Shown one piece after another: positions 7,165 to 16,755 of a DNA stretch of 64,000 nucleotides (position 1 is the stretch's first letter; each line of letters begins with the position of its first letter). The notes under the pieces were generated by a model that worked only from the letters and a program-made list of their open reading frames with translations, was not told where the DNA came from and searched no databases. The position numbers and the translations under genes were made by a program. Location of the stretch: assembly GCA_963800475.1 (NCBI GenBank), contig CAWDAZ010000004.1, positions 1,054,001 through 1,118,000 of the forward strand, read 5' to 3'. This DNA comes from Palsa-465 sp963800475. GTDB taxonomy: Bacteria > Actinomycetota > Thermoleophilia > Solirubrobacterales > Solirubrobacteraceae.

Positions 7165-8625
7165 TCAGGTGGCGAGTGTGGTGGCTTCGGCTACGTCAGC
7201 GAGGCGGTCCTCGGCGGGGGCGCCGTGGGTGTCGAGTTCGCGGGCCGCTTTGATCGCTGCGCGTCCGAGCGCGTTGGCGTAGGTGGGGAATGAGAAGGGT
7301 ACGAGCGCGAGTTGGTCGACCGTCATCTTGGCGGCGATCGCGATCGCCGCGAGCTGCGCGAGTTCGACGGCGCGTTCGCCGACGATGTGGCAGCCGAGGA
7401 TGCTGTGGAGCTGGCGGTCGGCGATCAGTTTGCAAAAGCCGGTGGTGCGTCCGTCGATGATCGGTCGTGGCAGCGAGTCGAGCCGCTGGGTGGCCACGAC
7501 GATCTCGTGGTTATCGCGGGCGGTCGTCTCGGTGAGTCCCACGGAGGCGTATTCGGGGTCGGTGAAGCTGCCGATCGGGCTGACGTCGGCCGGTAGGGCC
7601 GTCGTGGCTCCGAGAACGGCGTTGGTCGCGGCGAGGTATGCCTCGCGGGCGGCTTCGTGGACGACCATCACGTGTCCGGTGGCGTCGCCCGCAGCGAAGA
7701 TATGCGGAGCGCTGGTGCGCAGCTGAGCGTCGGTCTGAACGTAACCGCGTCGGTCGGTCTGGACGCCGGCGGCCGGGAGGTTGAGCTCGGCGGTATTGGC
7801 GATCCAGCCGGCCGCGACGACCGCGATCGTTGCGTCGATCCCACGCTGGGTGCCGTCGTTTGAGTAGGTCAGCCGTACCCCTGCTGGAGAGGGCTCGAGG
7901 CGGTCGATCGTTCCGGCGTGCTCGAGCACCTCGATCCCGGATGTGGCTAGCGCTTCGCTGACGGCGGCGGCGACGTCCTGGTCCTCGGTCATGAGGATCC
8001 GGGGGGCGGCTTCGAACAGCGTGACCCGTGACCCGAACGCGTTGAAGATCGAGGCGAGCTGCACCCCGGTCGCCCCGGCGCCGATCACCACCATCGACGG
8101 CGGGGCGGGGGACAGGGTCCAGGCGTCGCTGTGGGTGCACGCCAGCTCGAAGCCCGGAAGATCGAGCCGGCGTGGCATGCCGCCGGTGCAGATAATGCTC
8201 TTCGCGGCGTGCAGTGGCGGCGCGTGCTCAGACTCGATCACGTGCGGTTCGGTGAACCGTGCGGCGCCGGCGTGCTCGTAAAGCGTGACTCCGGCCTGTT
8301 CGAGATCCTCGCGCAGCAGCGAGTGCGCGCGCACGTCGCCGGTGACCTCGCGGACGCGATCGAGCAACCGGGAATAGTCGAGCGCCGGCTCGCCGGAGGT
8401 GATGCCGTAACGCGGGAGCTGCCTTGCCTCGCGCATCAGCCGTGCGGCGTGCGCCAGCGTACGAACGGGGACCGGTCCGTCGTTGGCGGCCATCCCCCCA
8501 AGCTCGTCGCGCGTGACCAGCGCGGTCCGGGCTCCCAGCCGTGCCGCGCGAAGCGCCGCGACCACGCCAGCGGGTCCAGCGCCGATCACCACGACATCGA
8601 AGCTCGAGGCGCCCGACGAAGTCAC
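7165..8625 (-). CDS. FAD/NAD(P)-dependent oxidoreductase of the dihydrolipoamide dehydrogenase/mercuric reductase family, lacking the redox cysteines
   Basis: 486 residues. FAD-binding VVVIGAGPAGVVAALRAARL near residue 10, NAD(P)-binding MVVIGAGATGVQLASIFNAF near 180, a second FAD motif APHIFAAGDATGHVM near 310 and a C-terminal dimerisation domain (DPEYASVGLTE, AELAQ-like helices). The segment that normally carries CxxxxC reads GGMAANDGPVPVRTL: both cysteines are missing. It therefore cannot use a dithiol relay and more likely transfers electrons directly, as soluble transhydrogenase- or LpdA-like flavoproteins do. It is the leftmost gene of the island, divergent from the glucose dehydrogenase. 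Confidence 0.85.
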   Translation of the reverse strand: MTSSGASSFDVVVIGAGPAGVVAALRAARLGARTALVTRDELGGMAANDGPVPVRTLAHAARLMREARQLPRYGITSGEPALDYSRLLDRVREVTGDVRAHSLLREDLEQAGVTLYEHAGAARFTEPHVIESEHAPPLHAAKSIICTGGMPRRLDLPGFELACTHSDAWTLSPAPPSMVVIGAGATGVQLASIFNAFGSRVTLFEAAPRILMTEDQDVAAAVSEALATSGIEVLEHAGTIDRLEPSPAGVRLTYSNDGTQRGIDATIAVVAAGWIANTAELNLPAAGVQTDRRGYVQTDAQLRTSAPHIFAAGDATGHVMVVHEAAREAYLAATNAVLGATTALPADVSPIGSFTDPEYASVGLTETTARDNHEIVVATQRLDSLPRPIIDGRTTGFCKLIADRQLHSILGCHIVGERAVELAQLAAIAIAAKMTVDQLALVPFSFPTYANALGRAAIKAARELDTHGAPAEDRLADVAEATTLAT

Positions 8626-8711
8626 GATCAGATCTTCCGGGCCGTGGAGCGGGCCGGCGTCCCCCGTTTCGGGTGACGAAGCGTCGCCCGTGGCGTGAGA
8701 GGGTGGACGCG

Positions 8712-9758
8712 ATGCGGGCGATCACGGCTGTGCCAGGCCAGCGCGGGAGCGTCGGCGTCGAGGAAGTCGCCGAGCCGGCCGAGGCGGACGGCGCGCTGCT
8801 GGTCCGCGGGCTCCTGATGGGCGTTTGCGGCACCGACCGGGAGATCGCCGAGGGTGCGTATGGCGAGCCGCCGGCCGGGGAGAGCAAGCTGATCATCGGC
8901 CACGAGGGCTTGGGCGAAGTGCTCGAGGCGCCGCCAGGGTCGGGCTTTAGTGCCGGGGATCTGGTGGTCGGGATCGTGCGCCGCCCGGATCCGGTGCCGT
9001 GCCCGGCGTGCGCCGCCGGGGAGTGGGACATGTGCCGCAACAACCGGTTCGCCGAGCGCGGGATCGTCCGGCGTGACGGATACGGAAGCGAGCAGTGGCG
9101 CGTCGAGCCGGACTTCGCGCTCGCGATCCCGTCGGCCCTGGGCGACCTCGGCGTGCTGCTCGAGCCGACGTCGGTGCTGGCGAAGGCGTGGGACCAGGTC
9201 GACCGCATCTCTGAGCGCGCGTTCTTCGTCCGGGGCCGGGCGCTGGTCACCGGCGCGGGCCCGATCGGGCTGCTGGCGTGCCTCCTCGGGGTGCAGCGCG
9301 GCTATGAGGTGCACGTCGTCGACCTCGCGACCGAGGGTCCCAAACGCGACCTCGTCGAGGCGCTCGGAGCGCGCTACCACGCCGGCGACGCCGCCGACAT
9401 CGACGTCGACGTGGACGTCGTCATCGAGTGCACCGGTCTCGGCGACGTCGGACGCTCGGCCGCCCAAAGGGTGGTCAGCGGCGGGATCATCTGCCTGACC
9501 GGGATCATGAACGTCGAGCCGCACTTCGACGTCGACGCGACGACGATGAACCGCAACGCGGTGCTGCGCAACCTCGTGCTGTTCGGGACCGTGAACGCCG
9601 GCCGGCGCCACTGGGAGCAGGCCGTCAACGCGCTCGCATCTGCAGACCCCGCCTGGCTGCAAAGCATGATCACGCGGCGGGTGCCGCTCGCCAGCTGGGG
9701 AGAGGCGCTGGATCGCCAGACCCAGGACATCAAAGTCGTCGTCGATCTCACGGCATGA
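8712..9758 (+). CDS. zinc-dependent glucose 1-dehydrogenase-like medium-chain dehydrogenase
   Basis: 348 residues from ATG 8712. Catalytic zinc ligands are seen in GVCGTDREI (Cys) and GHEGLGEV (His-Glu), a structural-zinc region in CPACAAGEWDMC and an NAD(P)-binding GAGPIGLLACLLG near residue 180. The C-terminal part (ECTGLGDVG, NLVLFGTVNAGRRHWEQA) matches the archaeal-type glucose dehydrogenase C domain. Predicted reaction: glucose to glucono-1,5-lactone with NAD(P)+. The next gene, a lactonase, overlaps it by 4 bp (ATGA), supporting a two-step glucose-to-gluconate route. Confidence 0.85.
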   Translation: MRAITAVPGQRGSVGVEEVAEPAEADGALLVRGLLMGVCGTDREIAEGAYGEPPAGESKLIIGHEGLGEVLEAPPGSGFSAGDLVVGIVRRPDPVPCPACAAGEWDMCRNNRFAERGIVRRDGYGSEQWRVEPDFALAIPSALGDLGVLLEPTSVLAKAWDQVDRISERAFFVRGRALVTGAGPIGLLACLLGVQRGYEVHVVDLATEGPKRDLVEALGARYHAGDAADIDVDVDVVIECTGLGDVGRSAAQRVVSGGIICLTGIMNVEPHFDVDATTMNRNAVLRNLVLFGTVNAGRRHWEQAVNALASADPAWLQSMITRRVPLASWGEALDRQTQDIKVVVDLTA

Positions 9759-10672
9759 GCACTCCCGAGGCGGTCGCGTGGTCGGCGACGCCGGGGCTTC
9801 TCAGCGAGGGGCCGCGCTGGCACGAGGAACGCCAGGAGCTGCTGTGGGTCGACATCCTCGCCAAACAAATACACCGCGGCACACTCGCCGCTGACGGCAG
9901 CCTCGAGCACGTGATCACGATCTCCCTGGACCGGCACGTCGGCGCGGTCGCTCCCGCCCTGGAAGGCGGATATGTGGTGGCTGCCGGGCCTGGGTTCACG
10001 TTCGTCGACGAGGACGGTTCGCTGCGCGAGCTGGCCCAGCCCGAGGGCGGCCGTAGCGACGTGCGGATGAACGATGGGGCGTGTGACCCGCAGGGGCGGT
10101 TCTGGGCCGGGACGATGGCCTACGACGAGTCGCCCGGCGCCGGCGCGCTCTACCGCCTCGAGCTCGACGGCAGCTGCAACACCGTGCTCACCGGTCTCAC
10201 GATCGCCAACGGGATCGGCTGGAGCCCCGACGGCGGCACGATGTATCTGAACGACAGCGGCACCGGCTGCCTCGACACGTTCCGCTTCAATGGAGCCACC
10301 GGCGCGGTCAGCAACCGACGCACGCTCGTGCGCGGCGACCAGCCCGGGGTCGTGCCCGACGGGCTCACCGTCGACGCGGAGGGTGGGATCTGGGTGGCGT
10401 GGTGGGGTGGCGCTGCCGTCAATCGCTACGCGCCCGACGGATCGCTCCTCGCCAGCGTCCAGCTGCCGGTCGAGCGACCCACCTCGTGCGCGTTCGGCGG
10501 GCACGAGCGAGCGACGCTCTTCATAACCACCGCCCGCGAGGGGCTCGACGACGCGGCCCTCGCCGAACAGCCCGACTGCGGGCGAGTGTTCGCGATCTCC
10601 GGGCTGGGCATACGCGGGCTCCCGTGCCAGCCCTACCGGGGACGAATCCCCAAGGCCGCAGCCATCCTGTGA
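9755..10672 (+). CDS. SMP-30/gluconolactonase/LRE family protein
   Basis: 305 residues, six-bladed propeller family. Metal-site positions are recognisable: Glu in LSEGPRWHEE, Asn in RMNDGACDPQGRFWAGTM, Asn in IANGIGWSPDG and Asp in VPDGLTVDAEGGIWVA. The enzyme would hydrolyse the lactone made by the upstream dehydrogenase. The ATG at 9755 overlaps the upstream TGA, so the pair is coupled. No signal peptide; cytoplasmic. Confidence 0.88.
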   Translation: MSTPEAVAWSATPGLLSEGPRWHEERQELLWVDILAKQIHRGTLAADGSLEHVITISLDRHVGAVAPALEGGYVVAAGPGFTFVDEDGSLRELAQPEGGRSDVRMNDGACDPQGRFWAGTMAYDESPGAGALYRLELDGSCNTVLTGLTIANGIGWSPDGGTMYLNDSGTGCLDTFRFNGATGAVSNRRTLVRGDQPGVVPDGLTVDAEGGIWVAWWGGAAVNRYAPDGSLLASVQLPVERPTSCAFGGHERATLFITTAREGLDDAALAEQPDCGRVFAISGLGIRGLPCQPYRGRIPKAAAIL

Positions 10673-10691
10673 CGGCCCGCACGCGAGCGCG

Positions 10692-11336
10692 ATGAAGCAC
10701 ACGTCAGTCGACATCTACCTGGTGATCGACACCTTCCTGCTGTTGCTGATCGGGATCGGTCCGAAGATCGCGCTGGTGCCGTTCGTTGAGATCACCGCAC
10801 CGCTCGACGGGCCAACCAAGGCCCGGATCGTCCGCAAGATGCTGACCACCGCCGGCGTGGTCGCCCTGATCCTGCTCGGGCTCGGCGAGTTCCTGTCCAG
10901 GCTGCTTCACTTCTCCACCGGGTCACTATCGATCGCCGGGGGGATCATCCTGATCATCATCGCGATCACGATGGTCCTGGGTACCGCGGACGCGGGCGAC
11001 AGCAAGGCCATCAAGGGACGCGATCCGATGCGCATCGCGGTGTTCCCGCTCGCGGTCCCGTACCTCTTGAACCCCGCCGGGATCGTTGCGCTCGTCACCC
11101 TCTCGGCCGAGGCTGGCTCAGTCGCCGTCTTTGCGATGGTCCTCGGCGTCCTCGCGCTCGTGCTCGCGTTAGACGTGGCCGTGTTCCGGGTGGCGAACCG
11201 GGCCAGCGACCATCTGGACGAAAGCCGCATGCTCGTCACCGAGAAGATCTTCGGCATTCTGCTCGCGGCGCTCGCCGTCCAACTAGTGCTGGACGGCCTG
11301 GACAGCGTCGGCATCATCCACCTAGCCGGTCACTGA
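10692..11336 (+). CDS. MarC-family integral membrane protein (UPF0056)
   Basis: 214 residues with about six hydrophobic helices. Family signatures include a helix starting IDTFLLLLIGIGPKIALVPF, a glycine-rich SIAGGIILIIIAITMVLG and AVFPLAVPYLLNPAGIVALV. MarC proteins are inner-membrane proteins of unknown transport function. It follows the lactonase by 19 bp and is probably in the same transcript. The family often has NP motifs; the first is IGPK-like here. Confidence 0.85.
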   Translation: MKHTSVDIYLVIDTFLLLLIGIGPKIALVPFVEITAPLDGPTKARIVRKMLTTAGVVALILLGLGEFLSRLLHFSTGSLSIAGGIILIIIAITMVLGTADAGDSKAIKGRDPMRIAVFPLAVPYLLNPAGIVALVTLSAEAGSVAVFAMVLGVLALVLALDVAVFRVANRASDHLDESRMLVTEKIFGILLAALAVQLVLDGLDSVGIIHLAGH

Positions 11337-11593
11337 CCGGCTCACCCCCCACGACCGGCCCGTCGCGGGAGCAGCGCTACGCGCGGACGTCCGGGCCGCC
11401 CCACCAACGGCAGAGGCTGAATCGTCACCCCATTCGGATGAAGCGTGGTTCTCGGCTGACGCCTAGCGTCGGGACATCGGAAGTCTCGGGCTGGTTCCCG
11501 GCACCGGGGTACGCCGTTTCCAGCCTTCATCCCAGCTAGCCAGCTGCCAGCAAATTCCCGCCCCGGCACTCATTTGAAAGCGAGAGTGGAGCG

Positions 11594-11770
11594 ATGACGG
11601 TTCTGTGGATCATTCTGGGCGTCCTGTATCTAGCGTGCTGGATCTACTTCGGAATGAGTACGTTCCGCAAAGGGCATTACTGGCTGTTCTGGATCGGTTT
11701 CTTCTTCCCGTTCCTGTGGATCATCGGCGCATTGATCGGGCCGACGCCACGGGCCGCGGGGGCGGCATAA
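11594..11770 (+). CDS. small two-helix membrane protein, 58 aa
   Basis: ATG 11594, preceded by GGAG. The product starts MTVLWIILGVLYLACWIYFG, has a short polar turn (STFRKGHY) and a second hydrophobic segment WLFWIGFFFPFLWIIGALIG, then a short tail ending at TAA 11770. Two transmembrane helices with aromatic belts. Similar small proteins are common in actinobacteria with no known function. The 11337-11593 interval before it has no gene. Confidence 0.65.
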   Translation: MTVLWIILGVLYLACWIYFGMSTFRKGHYWLFWIGFFFPFLWIIGALIGPTPRAAGAA

Positions 11771-11828
11771 GCGACACTCGAGGTGCGGTCAGGCCGGGCG
11801 CCTGCCGAGTTGTCGCGCGGCATGGCCG

Positions 11829-12965
11829 TCAGTCCTTGCCGGGCAGCTGGTCGGCGATGCGCAGTGCTGTGGCGAGCGCCGGGAGGTTCTCGTCAAGCGC
11901 ACGGCCACGGAGATCGGCGGCGCGCTGGAGGTGGTAGCGGACGGTGCGCTCAGACAGGTGCAACTGTCGCGCCGTTTCCGCGGCGCTGCAGCCGCTCTCA
12001 AGCCAGGCGCCGACCGTTTCACGCAGTCTGCCGGTGCGTCCGCCGGGCCCGGCTAGCTCCCCGAGTGCATGCGCGACGAGCTGCTCGGCGGCGGTCGGGC
12101 CGCCCCACACGAGGGCCTCCACGGCCACGTCCTGGTATCGGACCCTCCCAACGGGCCCGCGCAATGCGACCTCGAGGGCGAGCAGCGCCTGCTGGTGGCT
12201 CGCGATGAAGCCGGGGACCCCCATGGCCGACTGGCCGACGCCGACCCATCCACCGAGGCTGCTCAGGGCCTCGAGCTGCAGGCGGTCGCCGTCGCACCAT
12301 GCCCAGCTCGTGTGCGGAACCGGGGCGGCGACGAGCACGGTACCGATGCTCGCCGCGCGCAGGATAACTCCGAGTCGCTCGGTGCCGGGACCGCTTGCCG
12401 CCACCGCGACGTGCGAGCGCGCCGCGCGGATCCCGAGGCGCGGCTCGTCGAACGGTCCGCCGGCGAGCACGGTGTGGATGGCGGCCAGGCGCGTCGCTTC
12501 GAGCGTCTCAGCGCGGCGGCGGGCTCCGGCGGCGTGGGCATTAGTCACATGGGGAATCAGCGCCTCAGAGTAGGAGGACATGAGGGCCAACCCCTCGGCG
12601 GTCTCCGTCGCGCTGTCTGCCCAGTCCTCGCTGCGGGCGACGAGCAGCTGCTGTAGGTGTGCGAGCGCGATGCGGTGCCCGGCCAACAGGTCGGGCAGTG
12701 GCACCCCGGTGCGGCCGGTGAGGTCGCCGGTCGCGTGGCTCCACGCGAGCTCTGCGTCGGCCATCTCCGGCCGCGGGTCGACCATCCACCCTGCGAGCGC
12801 CTGAATCAGCCCAGCCATCGCCCGCGCCACCTGTTGGACCTGCTCAGGCCGGTTGAACAGCTGCGGCGCGTCCACTTGCTGCGCGACGGCGTCCATCATG
12901 CTCGCGGCGAGGTCATCGGCATCGGCGAGCAGGAGTTCGGCCAGGCGCGTCCTCCACATCGGCAT
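11829..12965 (-). CDS. PucR/CdaR-type transcriptional regulator
   Basis: 378 residues from ATG 12965 (an upstream frame to 13163 looks non-coding). The central part resembles a GGDEF-like sensor of the CdaR group and the C-terminus (about residues 320-360) is the PucR HTH: ETVGAWLESGCSAAETARQL followed by HLSERTVRYHLQR. Such proteins activate neighbouring catabolic genes in response to metabolites. It is divergent from the carboxylesterase-oxidase genes at 13162 onward, a likely target. It has no visible signal or membrane segment. Confidence 0.82.
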   Translation of the reverse strand: MPMWRTRLAELLLADADDLAASMMDAVAQQVDAPQLFNRPEQVQQVARAMAGLIQALAGWMVDPRPEMADAELAWSHATGDLTGRTGVPLPDLLAGHRIALAHLQQLLVARSEDWADSATETAEGLALMSSYSEALIPHVTNAHAAGARRRAETLEATRLAAIHTVLAGGPFDEPRLGIRAARSHVAVAASGPGTERLGVILRAASIGTVLVAAPVPHTSWAWCDGDRLQLEALSSLGGWVGVGQSAMGVPGFIASHQQALLALEVALRGPVGRVRYQDVAVEALVWGGPTAAEQLVAHALGELAGPGGRTGRLRETVGAWLESGCSAAETARQLHLSERTVRYHLQRAADLRGRALDENLPALATALRIADQLPGKD

Positions 12966-13161
12966 ATGGTCGCCGGTTTGCCGGATTACGGCAAGTGACG
13001 CGTTCAGTTGTGCCGCTGTCCGCCATGTGCAGGTGGCGGGGCGTGCGCGAATCTGGCGGTCGTGGGCGATCCCGCCTTCACGGATGTCACGCAATGACGG
13101 GGCCTGGAATGTGCCGCAGCGGGCGATAGCGACACGGGTCAGCCAAACAAGGAGAGAGGGC

Positions 13162-14832
13162 ATGAGAACAGTGCGAAACAGGCTGATCGGTCAGGGCCTG
13201 GTCCTGATCGTGGCGATCGTCGCGATACCGGCGTCCGCATCCGCGTATGTCCAGTCGACGGGCGCCGTTGTCAACTCTCGGTCGGGGGCCGTACGTGGGC
13301 TCGTGCGCGGCGCGTACCGCGTCTTTGAAGGCATCCCATACGCGGCGCCGCCCGTCGGACCGCTGCGCTGGCGTCCACCCGCGCCTGCCGCGCACTGGAA
13401 GGCGATACGGGACGCGACCCGGCCTGGCAGTCCCTGTGCGCAGGTGCCGCTGACGGTGCTCCCGGGCGGCAAGGCGATCCTCCCGGGCGCGTCAAATCTC
13501 ACCGGCAGCACCTCGGAGGACTGTCTCTACCTGAACGTCTGGACCCACGCTCGCTCCACCCGCGCGCGGCCGGTGTTCGTCTGGTTCCACGGTGGGAACG
13601 ACGTCTACGGCGCCGGGAGCGACTACGACGGCTCACGGCTCACCGTCGAGGGCGGGGTAGTCGTCGTGACGGTGAACTATCGCCTCGGCCCGCTCGGCTA
13701 TCTCGCGCTTCCGGGCCTGTCGGCGCAGAGCCCCGATCACACCTCGGGCGACTACGGGCTGATGGATCAGGTGGCGGCACTGCGCTGGGTGCGGGCGAAC
13801 ATCGCGGCGTTCGGAGGCGACCCCAAGCAGGTGACGGTTGGGGGCCAGTCGGCCGGCGCCTGGGCGGGCTGCGACCTGATCGCGTCCCCGGCTGCGCGTG
13901 GCTTGTTCGAGCGCGCGATCCTCGAGAGCGGCACCTGCGCGGCGGGCGGCTCCGGGAGTAATGCGACGTCGCCGATTTTGACGCTGGGCGCGGGCGAGGC
14001 CGCTGGCCAGACGTTCGCCGCGTCGGTCGGCTGCAGCGATGCGGCGACGCAGCTGAGCTGCCTACGCGCGCTACCGGCTTCGAAGTTGATCTCGGGCGAG
14101 CTGGCCGCGACCTGGGGCGCGAACACAGGCCCTGCCGTACTCCCGATCTCGCCGGCGGCAGCGTGGGCGAAGGGCCGGATCAATCGCGTTCCCGTGCTGG
14201 TCGGCACCACCCATGACGAGTATCGCTTTCGCACATTCGTCAACGTCAACTTTCTCGGCGGCGGTCCGCTGATTGCGGCCACCTACGCAACGCGCATCCA
14301 GCAGGAGAATCCGGGCAGCGCCGGCGCGGTCCTTGGCAAATATCCGGCAACCGCCTACCCCTCGCCGGATCTTGCCTACGCCACGGAGAAGACCGACTCG
14401 CTGTACTCCTGCCCGGCCCACGCCGATGACCTGCTGTACTCGACTCGCGTCCCGGTCTACGCCTACGAGTTCGACGACCAGCACGCACCGCCGTTCTTCG
14501 CCGCTCCGAACAGCATTCCCCAGGGCGCATTCCACGCCTCTGAGGTCGATTACCTGTTTCCGTTTCACAATCTCGCGCCGCTGACCGCAAGCCAGCAGCA
14601 GCTCTCGAGCGTGATGGTGGGCTACTGGTCGCACTTCATCGCCTCAGGCAACCCGAACGCTCCCGGCCTGCCGTCCTGGCCGCGTTTCGGCAAGCCCACC
14701 GGCCGTGGCGGCGCATCGGGGACAAAGCTCATCCAGGAGCTGAAGCCCGGAGCCGTCAGGCCGTCCGGGTCGTTCGTCAATGACCACCAGTGCGGCTTCT
14801 GGCAGCAGCAACTCGGAATCCCGGTGCACTGA
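13162..14832 (+). CDS. secreted type-B carboxylesterase
   Basis: 556 residues from ATG 13162 with GGAGAGAGGG upstream. An N-terminal signal peptide (hydrophobic LVLIVAIVAIPASASA) is followed by the esterase/lipase alpha/beta fold: EDCLYLNVWTH, oxyanion-hole WFHGGND, nucleophile GGQSAGAW near residue 230, an acidic residue in GTTHDEYRF near 355 and His in GAFHASEVDYLF. All triad members are in family order. Substrate unknown. The next gene begins 37 bp downstream and is a Tat-exported oxidase, so both likely act outside the cytoplasm. Confidence 0.88.
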   Translation: MRTVRNRLIGQGLVLIVAIVAIPASASAYVQSTGAVVNSRSGAVRGLVRGAYRVFEGIPYAAPPVGPLRWRPPAPAAHWKAIRDATRPGSPCAQVPLTVLPGGKAILPGASNLTGSTSEDCLYLNVWTHARSTRARPVFVWFHGGNDVYGAGSDYDGSRLTVEGGVVVVTVNYRLGPLGYLALPGLSAQSPDHTSGDYGLMDQVAALRWVRANIAAFGGDPKQVTVGGQSAGAWAGCDLIASPAARGLFERAILESGTCAAGGSGSNATSPILTLGAGEAAGQTFAASVGCSDAATQLSCLRALPASKLISGELAATWGANTGPAVLPISPAAAWAKGRINRVPVLVGTTHDEYRFRTFVNVNFLGGGPLIAATYATRIQQENPGSAGAVLGKYPATAYPSPDLAYATEKTDSLYSCPAHADDLLYSTRVPVYAYEFDDQHAPPFFAAPNSIPQGAFHASEVDYLFPFHNLAPLTASQQQLSSVMVGYWSHFIASGNPNAPGLPSWPRFGKPTGRGGASGTKLIQELKPGAVRPSGSFVNDHQCGFWQQQLGIPVH

Positions 14833-14869
14833 AGATTTCGCGATCGGATAACGACAGGAGAGTGATGTG

Positions 14870-16452
14870 ATGAGCACAGACGTACATGAGGAAAGGCCGG
14901 ATCCGGGGACGACGCCCGGGCAGCCGTCGAACGGAAGGATCTCCCGCCGTCAGGCCTTGGGCTCGGCGGTCGCCGGGGCCGCCGGCGTTGCCCTCGGACC
15001 GTTGGCGTCGCGGGCGGCGGCCGCGTCGCCGGCGCGGGGCCGCGGGCGGCGCCCGTCCGGTGCGACGGTTGACGTGCTCGTGGTTGGTGGTGGTATCTCC
15101 GGTCTGACCGCCGCCTATCGACTGCTCCGGCACTCGAATCTGTCAGTGCTTGTGCTCGAGGCGAACGACCGCGTCGGTGGTCGCACGGTCAACCTGCCGC
15201 TCCCGGGCAAGAACATCACCGAAGGGGGCGGCCAGTGGACCGGGCCCGGACAGGATCGGGTGCAGGCGCTCGCGCGCGAGCTCAAGATCGGGATGTTCGA
15301 CACCTACGTCAAGGGCGAGTCGGTCTACGTCTACCGAGGTAACCGTCAACCCCACACCGGCACGCTCCCGCCCCTGGGTCCCGCGGCGCTGGCCGATGTC
15401 GTCTCGAACCTGACGCGGCTCGATCAGATGGCCAGCACCGTTCCGCTCGACGCGCCCTGGCAGGCACCGAACGCATTGGAGTGGGACTCGATGACGTTTG
15501 GTCAGTGGCTGGATGCCAACGTGGGCAACGCGGAGGCCAGATCGCTGTACACGCTCGTGTTTTCGATCATCAACGGTCAGGATCCGCACGCCACCTCGTT
15601 CTTGTTCGCGCTGTTCGTGATCCACTCGGGGGGCGGGATCGCCCGGCTGATCGGTACCTCGGGCGGCGCGCAGAACTCGCGCTTCGTCGGCGGCTCGCAG
15701 GAGATTTCGCTCCGTATGGCCCGCCGGCTGGGATCGCGCGTGATCCTCCAAGCACCGGTCGACCACATCGACCAGACCAGCGGGAAGCACGCGGTGGTGC
15801 GCAGCGGCACCCAGGAGTTCGCCGCCCGACGCGTGATCGTCGCGATGACCCCGCAGGACGCGAACCGCGTCCGTTACGCCCCGACGCTGACCACCCAACG
15901 CATCATGTTGCAGAAGGTATGGCCGATCGGCGGGGGCTGGAAGACATTCGCGGTCTACAAGGAGCCCTTTTGGCGCGCCCAGGGACTCAACGGGGGGGCG
16001 ATCACCGATCTCCCGGCCGCGTTGTACACCTCCGACAATTCGCCGCAGGACGGCAGCCTGGGAGTGCTCCTGTCGTTCTTCGGGACCGCCAATCAGAAGT
16101 TCGAGTTCGGTGGATCACCACGGCAGCTGAACGATCTAGGGGCCAGGCGCAGCGCGGTACTCGACGCGTTCGCGACGATCTTCGGCAAGCAGGCACTACA
16201 CCCGATCGATACCTAGAGAAGGACTGGATGCGGGAACCCTGGATCGCCGGATGCAAGGCCCCCGTACCCCCTGGGCTGCTCACGATGTACACGTCGGCGC
16301 TGTCCGATCCCGTCGGCCGGATCCATTGGGCCGGTACCGAGACCGCCCCGATCAACGTGGGAGCGATGGACGGGGGCGTACGTGCGGGCGAGCGAGCGGC
16401 GCGCGAAGTCGTCGCCGCCCTCGGCGGCAACCCGTCCTCGATCCCCGCGTGA
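14870..16452 (+). pseudogene. Tat-exported flavin monoamine oxidase, frameshifted near the C-terminus
   Basis: From ATG 14870 (AGGAG nine bases upstream) the frame runs to a TAG at 16214-16216. N-terminal Tat signal GRISRRQALGSAVAGAAG; FAD-binding VLVVGGGISGLTAAYRLL; VLEANDRVGGRTV. After LHPID the correct continuation (YLEKDWMREPWIAGCKAP, then GRIHWAGTETAPINVGAMDG) lies in another frame and ends at 16452. Loss of one T near 16209 would restore a single product of about 527 residues, since the FAD-contacting GTETA motif lies after the break. It oxidises primary or aromatic amines in the family; here activity would be lost unless the shift is a base-call error. Confidence 0.82.
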
Positions 16453-16755
16453 GATGCGTAAGCGATAGCCAGATCCCGGCCCAATCATCCAGCGTGGACC
16501 AACCAGGAACACAATCGCCGACGGTGGAGCGCACGTGCCCAGCACGAGCGCACCTCTCCACGACACTCCCGATGAGCACCGGTACCCGACCTGACAACGA
16601 GCATCGATCGCCCGCCACCGTCGCGCCACGCCCTGCCTGACCCCGGCGAGGCGGTTCCCGGTCTCTCGTGGCCGATCGTCGGCATTTTCACCGCGGCGCT
16701 CATACTGTTCGCGGTCTCGAGCTGGGCCGCGATCGGCCATCACGCGCCACGGGCG

